10,374 nt of DNA from positions 1-10,374 of the forward strand of contig CAZNYF010000102.1 of NCBI GenBank assembly GCA_964577195.1. The letters are read 5' to 3'. The notes under the pieces are model-generated. The model searched no databases and was not told where the DNA came from. It saw only the letters and a list, made by a program, of their open reading frames with translations. The translations under genes were made by a program, and so were the position numbers. The number at the start of each line of letters is the position of its first letter. Position 1 is the first letter of the stretch. Source of the DNA: HyVt-560 sp964577195. Its GTDB lineage: Bacteria > Pseudomonadota > Gammaproteobacteria > UWMA-0217. Shown piece by piece: positions 1 to 5,472 of this stretch.

Positions 1-303
1 CACTTCGGGATCATTAAAACTGTTTTTTATACCGAATAACTCGTCATTCCAGGCAGGGAAAAAGCCCTGTTTACGAAGAACATCCAAAATCTCGGCAACC
101 GCTTTTGAACGTCTTGGTACTGTATTGAGTCTACTGGAGAGCAACAATTCAGTTTGAGTCCAGGTAAAAACCTCTGGAAATTGATTCAATACCTGTGCAA
201 ATTCTTGCGTGACAAACCCATACCCCACGCCATCAATTAAAAAAGGAAAACGCGCTGTAAGCGTATAGTGATTACAGCGATTAATATGATCTAGATAGCT
301 CAA
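1..303 (-). CDS. DUF4743/Nudix-type hydrolase, N-terminal part (cut by window edge)
   Basis: An open frame runs leftward off the window edge and gives 101 residues with no stop. The peptide starts LSYLDHINRCN and continues through FLIDGVGYGFV, FAQVLNQFPEVF and AEILDVLRKQGFFPAW. This pattern (short helix with a Cys, 'F-DG-x-G-x-V', 'F...VF', 'LR..G...W') matches the DUF4743 domain as I remember it. That domain precedes a Nudix hydrolase domain in bacterial and fungal proteins often annotated as thiamine-pyrophosphokinase-related. The Nudix box itself would lie outside the window. The start is taken as TTG at 303-301, because an in-frame TGA lies upstream and AGGA sits about 11 bases before the TTG; an in-frame CTG slightly upstream is the only alternative. 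No ATG is available. The gene is divergent from the OmpA-like gene, with the small inverted-repeat element between them. The domain is fairly sure; the substrate is unknown. Confidence 0.72.
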   Translation of the reverse strand, partial: MSYLDHINRCNHYTLTARFPFLIDGVGYGFVTQEFAQVLNQFPEVFTWTQTELLLSSRLNTVPRRSKAVAEILDVLRKQGFFPAWNDELFGIKNSFNDPEV

Positions 304-351
304 TTTAAAGTGCGTCCTGTACAGCCGGGTTCCAAGCGAACCTCATTTTAA

Positions 352-369
352 CCTAGAAAAATCACTTGG
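352..369 (+). repeat. Left terminal inverted repeat of the 134-bp element
   Basis: These 18 bp begin CCTAG and are the exact reverse complement of 468-485. The preceding five bases (347-351, TTTAA) recur directly after the right end. Confidence 0.8.
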
Positions 370-467
370 GCGCGGCAAAGACGCGTAAGCTCACTGCTCT
401 TTTGCATCCTGCAATCACTGCATTTGTGCATCCTTGCACGTCAAGGGCTTGCGTGGACTGACGTGAT

Positions 468-485
468 CCAAGTGATTTTTCTAGG
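468..485 (-). repeat. Right terminal inverted repeat of the 134-bp element
   Basis: These 18 bp are the exact reverse complement of 352-369. The next five bases (486-490) are TTTAA, the same as the five before the left end. This end lies just upstream of the -10 candidate for the OmpA-like gene, so the -35 region there is made of element sequence. Confidence 0.8.
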
Positions 486-495
486 TTTAAGTAGG

Positions 496-501
496 TATAC
501 T
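496..501 (+). promoter_or_regulatory. Possible -10 box for the OmpA-like gene
   Basis: TATACT lies 43 bases before the start codon. At 16-18 bp spacing the -35 would fall in the right inverted repeat of the small element (about 472-478), where there is no good match to TTGACA. The promoter is therefore weak, activator-dependent or misassigned. Confidence 0.35.
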
Positions 502-543
502 CATAGTCTTCAATAAAAAACTACTAAGCCTCAGGAGAACCAC

Positions 544-1299
544 TTGATAAACAAAATCTTACTCGCGATTGTTATTTTATTTTTGTTCGCATTACTAGGC
601 TGGTGCAGCCCCCAGTGCAGCAATCAAAAACCCAACATCAATGCCCCTGCAAATGACCCGCTGCCCACAGCTAATAATGACGCAGAAGAATTGATGGAAA
701 AAACCGAGAATAGTGTCATCGGTAGCGGGACTGAAACTAATCAGGCCAAACTTCCTGAATTGACTATTCCCACAACAGCAGATGCAGTTGCCTCTATCAC
801 GCTGGAATCAGACAATACACCTGTAGCTGATCAGCCTGTACCTGCTCTCACGGCTGCAACCAATGCCGTTATTTCTAAACCCGAGGCAATGGGAATTGCA
901 ACGGATGGTGGCATCAGTAAAGCAGAACAAACCGGTGAGACATCTTTGATCAATGATGGTCAAACCAAAATCATTCTCGAAGGCGTAAATTTTAATAATA
1001 ACTCAGATGAATTAACCAATGAGTCAATTGTCGCACTGGAAAAAGTAATTGCCAGCTTAAAGCAAAAACAGGACATTAAAATAGAAATTGCTGGATATAC
1101 TGATAACACTGGGAGTGCCACTCAAAATATTACCCTCTCCCAACGACGTGCCGAATCTGTTGTTACCTATATTAAAAATAGTGGCATTGATGCCACGCGA
1201 CTTTCTGCTAAAGGCTATGGCGCTGTATCCTTTGTTGCTGACAATAAAACCGCTGCTGGACGCTTAAAGAATCGCCGCGTCGAACTACACATTAAGTAA
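544..1299 (+). CDS. OmpA-family C-terminal domain envelope protein
   Basis: The protein has 251 residues. A hydrophobic N-terminal segment (about 4-20, KILLAIVILFLFALLGW) acts as a signal or anchor. It is followed by a Thr/Asn/Ala-rich, low-complexity linker (about 25-140) and a C-terminal OmpA/Pal-type peptidoglycan-binding domain (about 142-251). Key motifs are GYTDNTGS, LSQRRAESV, KGYG and GRLKNRRVEL. D187 and R202 have the spacing of the Asp and Arg that grip diaminopimelate in OmpA and Pal. There is no transmembrane barrel and no proper lipobox: the residues before C21 are LGW. It is therefore likely a periplasmic protein tethered to the inner membrane or released, binding the cell wall non-covalently. 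The start is TTG, chosen because AGGAG (533-537) sits six bases upstream and no ATG fits. DUF423 follows 30 bp downstream, so co-transcription is plausible. The domain call is firm; the specific role is unknown. Confidence 0.88.
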   Translation: MINKILLAIVILFLFALLGWCSPQCSNQKPNINAPANDPLPTANNDAEELMEKTENSVIGSGTETNQAKLPELTIPTTADAVASITLESDNTPVADQPVPALTAATNAVISKPEAMGIATDGGISKAEQTGETSLINDGQTKIILEGVNFNNNSDELTNESIVALEKVIASLKQKQDIKIEIAGYTDNTGSATQNITLSQRRAESVVTYIKNSGIDATRLSAKGYGAVSFVADNKTAAGRLKNRRVELHIK

Positions 1300-1329
1300 T
1301 GCAATCAAATTTAAAAAAGGTTTCAAAAC

Positions 1330-1704
1330 ATGACAGCTAAATTCTTCTTAATAGCAGGTTCAATCAATGCTGCATTAGCAGTGTTACTCGGAGCATTTGC
1401 TGCGCATGGTCTAAAAAACAGGCTCAGCGATTATTCGATCAATGTCTTCAATACCGCCACGGAGTATCATTTTTATCATGCCTTGGGGTTATTGATTGTC
1501 GGCATCATCATGCATCTGGGGATCACCGCTAAATCTGTGGGAATATCAGGTTTGTTAATGCTGGTTGGAATCATCCTGTTCTCCGGCAGTTTATATTTAC
1601 TCGCCATTACGGGAACCAAGTGGCTCGGAGCCATCACTCCACTGGGAGGGATTGCCTTCATCAGTGGCTGGGTTTTCCTTGCTATTGCATTCAGCAAAAT
1701 TTAA
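1330..1704 (+). CDS. DUF423 small integral membrane protein (YgdD type)
   Basis: The protein has 124 residues, almost all hydrophobic, with about four membrane segments (about 5-24, 48-65, 70-93 and 100-121). The DUF423 hallmarks are present: GAFAAHGL (21-28), YHFYHALGLL (46-55), FSGSLYLLAITG (84-95) and GAITPLGGIAFISGW (100-114). The length fits the family (about 120-130 residues). The family sits in the inner membrane and its biochemical role is not established, so none is proposed. The ATG start is preceded by an AAAAAAGG stretch about ten bases upstream. It lies 30 bp after the OmpA-like gene on the same strand and may share its transcript. After the stop, a weak stem with a short loop (about 1703-1716) could give partial termination. 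Confidence 0.88.
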   Translation: MTAKFFLIAGSINAALAVLLGAFAAHGLKNRLSDYSINVFNTATEYHFYHALGLLIVGIIMHLGITAKSVGISGLLMLVGIILFSGSLYLLAITGTKWLGAITPLGGIAFISGWVFLAIAFSKI

Positions 1705-1789
1705 GGCTTCGCTTTTAAAAAACCCTGACTTCTTTATAACCGCGTCGTGCATTAGAGCAACCAGCTCGTGGAGAATTAATAGGGACTCC

Positions 1790-1846
1790 TTAAACCTACA
1801 AAATCAGTTGGATCGGGAAATCCCCCAACTGATTGCTCTTGGTTAA
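1790..1846. other. Imperfect hairpin in the DUF423-aminotransferase gap
   Basis: The core stem is AATCAGTTGG (1802-1811) pairing perfectly with CCAACTGATT (1825-1834), with an inner GGG/CCC stem (1815-1817 with 1822-1824). Outer flanks TTAAACC (1790-1796) and GGTTAA (1841-1846) also pair with one bulge. An alternative pairing exists between AGAGCAA (1754-1760) and TTGCTCT (1833-1839), which overlaps the right arm. There is no T-run directly after the stem, so it is a poor intrinsic terminator. It lies upstream of the aminotransferase promoter candidate. It could be a terminator remnant, a protein-binding dyad, a small repeat, or part of an unrecognised RNA. Confidence 0.5.
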
Positions 1847-1864
1847 AACCCCAATTTTAGTCGG

Positions 1865-1893
1865 TTGTTAGCTGGTTCCGGTATCACTATACT
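1865..1893 (+). promoter_or_regulatory. Sigma70-type promoter for the aminotransferase gene
   Basis: A -35 box TTGTTA (1865-1870) and a -10 box TATACT (1888-1893) are separated by exactly 17 bp. Transcription would start near 1900, leaving a leader of about 27 bases with a purine-rich GAGAG stretch before the ATG at 1927. The gene therefore appears to have its own promoter. Confidence 0.6.
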
Positions 1894-1926
1894 TGCAGCC
1901 CCTTTTTTAAAAGAGAGACCAATCGC

Positions 1927-3093
1927 ATGGCAATCACCCCATTTATCCCCACTGCTCGTACTTTAATGGGACCTGGCCCATCCGATGTTAATCCGCGCAT
2001 TCTCAACGCAATTTCCAGACCGACAATTGGACATCTCGATCCTCAATTTGTCGGTATGATGGATGAGGTGAAAGAGCTGCTGCAATACGCGTTTCAGACA
2101 AAAAATGAACTGACTTTACCCGTCTCTGCGCCAGGTTCTGCCGGCATGGAAACCTGTTTTGCCAATCTGATAGAGCCGGGCGATAAAGTCATCGTCTGTC
2201 GCAACGGCGTATTTGGTATGCGCATGATCGAGAATGTTGAACGCTGTGGTGGCGAAGCCGTGGTTGTCGACGATGCCTGGGGCACCGCTGTCGATCCCGC
2301 AAAACTGGAAGACGCACTTAAAGCAAACCCTGATGCAAAAATTGTTGCCTTTGTACATGCTGAAACTTCTACTGGTGTTCTCTCCGATGCAAAAACACTG
2401 GTTGCACTGGCGCATGAGCATGATTGTTTAACCATCGTCGATGCCGTTACCTCTCTGGGTGGCTCCGAGTTGCTGGTTGATGATTGGGAAATTGATGCTA
2501 TTTACTCTGGCACGCAAAAATGTCTCTCCTGTGTTCCAGGTCTCTCACCGGTCAGTTTTAGCCAAAAATCCATCGATGTTATCCAGTCACGCAAGACTAA
2601 AGTACAAAGCTGGTTTCTAGATCTCAACTTGGTTATGGGCTATTGGGGTAGCGGCACTAAGCGAGCTTATCACCACACCGCCCCCATCAACTCTCTGTAT
2701 GCACTACACGAATCGCTGGTTATTTTGCAGGATGAAGGACTCGAAAATTCCTGGGATCGACATAATCAAAACCATCTCGCACTGCGTGCGGGCCTGGAAA
2801 CCATGGGCATATCATTTATTGTCGATGAAAAATCCCGCTTACCACAGTTAAACGCAGTGACGATTCCAGACGGCGTTGACGATGCAAACGTTCGCAGTCG
2901 CCTTCTCAACGAGTTTGATCTTGAAATTGGTGCTGGATTGGGTGACCTGGCAGGTAAGATCTGGCGTATTGGTCTGATGGGGTATGCCAGCAACCGCAAG
3001 AATGTCATGACTTGTTTGGGTGCGCTCGAAGCCGTTGGTTTAAAAGCTGAAGGTTCAGCAGTTGCCGCTGCGCAGGCTATCTATAATGCTTAA
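1927..3093 (+). CDS. Class V aminotransferase, alanine/serine-glyoxylate type
   Basis: The protein has 388 residues and is a PLP-dependent fold-type I enzyme. It resembles animal alanine-glyoxylate aminotransferase along most of its length: LMGPGPSDVNPRIL (13-26), LQYAFQTKNELTL (52-64), AETSTGVL (145-152), VDAVTSLGG (171-179), SGTQK (194-198), SRKTK, YHHTAPINSLYALHESL (249-265), GLENSWDRH and WRIGLMGYA (346-354). K198 is the expected Schiff-base lysine, D172 would contact the PLP ring nitrogen, and R347 would bind the substrate carboxylate. The likely reaction moves an amino group from alanine or serine to glyoxylate, giving glycine. Relatives act on ureidoglycine or phosphonates, and no purine-degradation or phosphonate genes lie nearby to choose between them. 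The C-terminus is alanine-rich. The gene is monocistronic, with its own promoter and a terminator 60 bp downstream. The family is sure; the substrate is inferred. Confidence 0.9.
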   Translation: MAITPFIPTARTLMGPGPSDVNPRILNAISRPTIGHLDPQFVGMMDEVKELLQYAFQTKNELTLPVSAPGSAGMETCFANLIEPGDKVIVCRNGVFGMRMIENVERCGGEAVVVDDAWGTAVDPAKLEDALKANPDAKIVAFVHAETSTGVLSDAKTLVALAHEHDCLTIVDAVTSLGGSELLVDDWEIDAIYSGTQKCLSCVPGLSPVSFSQKSIDVIQSRKTKVQSWFLDLNLVMGYWGSGTKRAYHHTAPINSLYALHESLVILQDEGLENSWDRHNQNHLALRAGLETMGISFIVDEKSRLPQLNAVTIPDGVDDANVRSRLLNEFDLEIGAGLGDLAGKIWRIGLMGYASNRKNVMTCLGALEAVGLKAEGSAVAAAQAIYNA

Positions 3094-3152
3094 GGCATCT
3101 CTTGTAATTGAAATGTGATTTAAGGAATGCAGTAAATAGTGCAAGAAGTAAT

Positions 3153-3186
3153 AACGAATACGCCCCTTAAATGGGGCGTATTCGTT
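3153..3186. terminator. Bidirectional intrinsic terminator between convergent genes
   Basis: A perfect 14-bp stem pairs AACGAATACGCCCC (3153-3166) with 3173-3186 around the loop TTAAAT. It is followed by TT on the plus strand, giving a short TTTT run at the end of the stem. It sits 60 bp after the aminotransferase stop and 12 bp past the VanZ-like stop, so it can serve both. The minus-strand tail is T-rich but interrupted. A second small stem, GTCTCT/AGAGAC (3195-3200 with 3205-3210), straddles the VanZ-like stop codon. Confidence 0.85.
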
Positions 3187-3198
3187 TTAAATGAGTCT

Positions 3199-3627
3199 CT
3201 AAGAAGAGACACTTTCAAAAATTCTCTCAACCTCCACTAAAATAAATCTTAGTGGAGTCAACGCGACAATACTTCCAAGCATCACGCCTAAAGTATTCGC
3301 TGCAATATCAAGCCACTCAGAAATTCGAAAGTCAGTGAATGACTGAGCAATTTCTAGTGAACCTCCAAGCAAAAGTGCGAATACAACTATCTTCAACCAT
3401 GCTTTGCGGCCATGGAAAATGAGTAAAAGCCACCCCGTCAGAGTCCCGTATGCAATCGCGTGATGAATTTTATCCATTGCCAAGAACTCACTACGGAGCG
3501 CCAATGGATAAAGCGAGCCAAATACAATCCCGCCAACAAGAATCCCACTCAAAATTAGCCAGAATTTTTGGTACTTCAGCGGGTAATCATTGCGGCTTAA
3601 AGAATTAGCACTGCCCTTCACGGCCAT
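3199..3627 (-). CDS. VanZ-like family membrane protein
   Basis: The protein has 142 residues with four likely membrane segments (about 22-40, 54-71, 77-91 and 107-125). The VanZ-family pattern is clear: SLYPL (38-42), MDKIHHAIAYGTLTGWL (51-67), GGSLEIAQSFTDFRISEWLDIAANTLGVMLG (88-118). The conserved D, H, E, Q, R, D and N are all present in the usual places. The founding VanZ gives low-level teicoplanin resistance, but most chromosomal relatives have unknown roles, often beside polysaccharide genes. The ATG start lies inside the end of manC, overlapping by 23 bp. No good ribosome-binding site precedes it, which suggests translational coupling to manC. No other in-frame start exists before M51. 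Transcription ends at the hairpin just downstream. No resistance function should be assumed from the name. Confidence 0.87.
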   Translation of the reverse strand: MAVKGSANSLSRNDYPLKYQKFWLILSGILVGGIVFGSLYPLALRSEFLAMDKIHHAIAYGTLTGWLLLIFHGRKAWLKIVVFALLLGGSLEIAQSFTDFRISEWLDIAANTLGVMLGSIVALTPLRFILVEVERIFESVSS

Positions 3628-5038
3628 AGTTATCGCTTAAACGAACAATATCATCTTCACCAAGATAGCTGCCTGATTGCACTTCGATCAGTTCCAGCGG
3701 AATGGATCCCGGATTAACCAAACGATGTACCGCACCAAGCGGAATATAGGTCGATTGATTTTCAGTCAGAATAAACACTTCATCATCGCGGGTAATTTCA
3801 GCAGTACCCGACACAACAACCCAATGCTCGGCACGATGAAAGTGTTTTTGCAGCGACAAAACTTCGCCTGGGTTAACTGTAATTCGTTTCACCTGAAAAC
3901 GCTCGCCGGAGTCGACTGAGTCATAATTGCCCCAGGGACGGAATACTTTACGATGCTCCATCGCTTCGTTTCTTGCTCTGCCATTGAGTGACTGCACGAC
4001 TTTTTTCACATCCTGGACGCGATCCTTATGCGCAACCAGCACAGCGTCCGGGGTTTCCACTACCACGATATCTTCCAGACCAAGCGTTGCAACCAATCGG
4101 TGTTCTGCGTGAATCAGGCAATTTTGGCTGTCATGAGCCATCACATCACCTTTGATCGCATTGCCATCTTCGTCGTGTTCCTGAACTTCCCATAATGACG
4201 ACCAGGCACCTACATCATTCCAGCCAGCATCCATTGGTACTACCACTGCATCCGAGGTCGCTTCCATCACCGCATAGTCAATGGAATCAGCGGGGCAATC
4301 GCTAAAAATCTTACAGTCGGGTCGGATAAAATCGTTATCCGAAGTAGCTTCCGACATAGCATCAACACAGCATTGATACATCTCGGGTTGTTGCTTTTTC
4401 AGCTCCTGCAAATAGATATCTGCACGGAACAGGAACATACCGCTGTTCCACAAATACTCACGTGATTTAACATAGCCTTCTGCGGTCTGCGCATCGGGCT
4501 TTTCAACAAATTTGTCGACAGGAAATGATTGATCCACTACATAGCCGCTGTCGGATTTGGCTCGAATATAGCCATAACCGGTTTCTGCCTTTTCCGGAAC
4601 GATACCGAAGGTGACTAACTTGCCTGCGCTCGCATCTGCTACGCCAACGTTAACCGCATTTGCAAATGCCTCCGGATTTTTAACGAGATGATCAGATGGC
4701 ATTACCATAATCATCGGGGTTTGCGAATCACTGTCAGTAATCGCCTGTAACGCGGCAAGCGCGACTGCCGGTGCAGTATTTCGACCCACTGGCTCAAGCA
4801 AGATTCTGGCATGCTCCTCACCTGATTGGCGCAGTTGTTCCGCAACCAAAAAACGATGATCTTCGTTGCACACGGTAATCAGTTTACCGTTGCATATCAC
4901 GCGAGAACGAGACACAGTTTCCTGAAACAACGAACGGCTCCCTACCAGGTTAATGAACTGCTTGGGATAAGCGTTACGCGACAAAGGCCACAAGCGAGAA
5001 CCCGACCCACCAGAAAGAATTACGGGGAAAATATCCAT
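3605..5038 (-). CDS. manC: Mannose-1-phosphate guanylyltransferase / mannose-6-phosphate isomerase
   Basis: The protein has 477 residues, the normal length for the bifunctional ManC/AlgA/CpsB family. The N-terminal nucleotidyltransferase domain (about 1-290) has the GTP-binding loop GGSGSRLWPLSR (10-21), MPSDH (113-117), FVEKP (177-181), WNSGMF (197-202) and DAGWNDVGAW (270-279). A left-handed helix linker follows. The C-terminal cupin carries type II phosphomannose isomerase motifs, QKHFHRAEHWVVVSG (397-411), with metal ligands expected at H399, H401 and E404 or H405, and H438. The enzyme converts fructose-6-phosphate-derived mannose-6-phosphate to the 1-phosphate side and makes GDP-mannose from mannose-1-phosphate. 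The intermediate step needs a phosphomannomutase not seen here. It supplies Gmd, encoded divergently at 5473. It is first in a two-gene unit with the overlapping VanZ-like gene. Members called algA or cpsB have the same architecture. Confidence 0.95.
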   Translation of the reverse strand: MDIFPVILSGGSGSRLWPLSRNAYPKQFINLVGSRSLFQETVSRSRVICNGKLITVCNEDHRFLVAEQLRQSGEEHARILLEPVGRNTAPAVALAALQAITDSDSQTPMIMVMPSDHLVKNPEAFANAVNVGVADASAGKLVTFGIVPEKAETGYGYIRAKSDSGYVVDQSFPVDKFVEKPDAQTAEGYVKSREYLWNSGMFLFRADIYLQELKKQQPEMYQCCVDAMSEATSDNDFIRPDCKIFSDCPADSIDYAVMEATSDAVVVPMDAGWNDVGAWSSLWEVQEHDEDGNAIKGDVMAHDSQNCLIHAEHRLVATLGLEDIVVVETPDAVLVAHKDRVQDVKKVVQSLNGRARNEAMEHRKVFRPWGNYDSVDSGERFQVKRITVNPGEVLSLQKHFHRAEHWVVVSGTAEITRDDEVFILTENQSTYIPLGAVHRLVNPGSIPLELIEVQSGSYLGEDDIVRLSDNYGREGQC

Positions 5039-5472
5039 GTTTTAGTATTCAGTTATTAGTCGTTATTAAGATGGTGTTAAATAAAAAATTGTCATTTCCA
5101 AAAAGGAAGCAAACTCAATAGCTTGATCACACTAGTATAAGTGATTGTTTCAACCCGTGAATCTTCAAAAATTGTTATAACCCGCTAATTATAAGCATAG
5201 TTGAAAAGATTACCTGTGATTGTTCTCTCAATTAAAGAACAGAAACTAATCGCAACAACTAAACCAGAGCGCATATCAGCATCGGCTATGATATTCGTAC
5301 TCAAGGTTGAGACTTCGATCAAGCTTCCTCTACGGTAAAAGGATTAGAATTCTGCCAGGAAGTGACCCAAATACTGAAGATCTACTCTTATGTTGCTAAA
5401 CACAGCGTCGGAATAGGCTGAAACGGTGCATAGGGAATGTTAATCTGATTCATAACACAAACTAGATTATTT
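5039..5472. other. 434-bp AT-rich divergent regulatory gap between manC and gmd
   Basis: No coding frame or RNA gene is evident. Visible items: a perfect minus-strand -10 (TATAAT, 5193-5188) and another at 5139-5134 (TATACT), both without good -35 boxes for manC. There is a dyad TGTTCT-N9-AGAACA at 5221-5241, a short dyad ATCAC-N10-GTGAT (5126-5145), CTCAA-GG-TTGAG (5300-5311), and separated arms CTTCCT/AGGAAG (5324-5329 and 5357-5362). No RfaH ops/JUMPstart element (GGCGGTAG core) was seen on either strand. No convincing sigma70 promoter for gmd could be picked, and its start has no clear Shine-Dalgarno. Confidence 0.5.
5221..5241. promoter_or_regulatory. Perfect 6-bp dyad, possible operator
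   Basis: TGTTCT and AGAACA are exact reverse complements separated by nine bases, in the middle of the divergent manC-gmd gap. The size and spacing fit a dimeric regulator site or a short hairpin. No regulator can be assigned. Confidence 0.3.

Larger units (their letters stand above)
352..485. mobile_element. MITE-like element, 134 bp, 18-bp perfect inverted ends, 5-bp target duplication
   Basis: The left end CCTAGAAAAATCACTTGG (352-369) is repeated exactly, inverted, at 468-485. The element is flanked on both sides by TTTAA (347-351 and 486-490), which looks like a 5-bp target-site duplication. Because the flanks are AT-rich, the inverted match extends to 20 bp if two flank bases are counted. 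The 98-bp core has no usable reading frame. It contains two near-copies of a short motif, GCATCCTGCA (404-413) and GCATCCTTGCA (428-438), plus weak inner complementarity between the acgcgtaagc and gcttgcgt segments. The family is inferred: ends starting CCTAG and a 5-bp AT-rich duplication resemble the IS1380/ISEcp1 group as I remember it. No transposase is present, so any movement would need one in trans. Confidence 0.75.

Noticed and set aside
1565..1846. Open frame of 93 codons on the plus strand overlapping DUF423 and the gap
   Set aside because: Most of it lies in another frame of the well-supported DUF423 gene. It has no recognisable domain, and its end falls in the hairpin region.
1864..1896. 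Sigma54-type promoter before the aminotransferase
   Set aside because: The GG and GC dinucleotides are not spaced by ten bases, whereas a sigma70 pair with 17-bp spacing fits well.
3199..3627. Glycopeptide resistance determinant
   Set aside because: Only the general VanZ family fold is shared. No vanHAX-type genes are present, and the context is sugar-nucleotide synthesis.
5039..5472. RfaH ops/JUMPstart element upstream of a polysaccharide gene
   Set aside because: The GGCGGTAG core was looked for on both strands and not seen.
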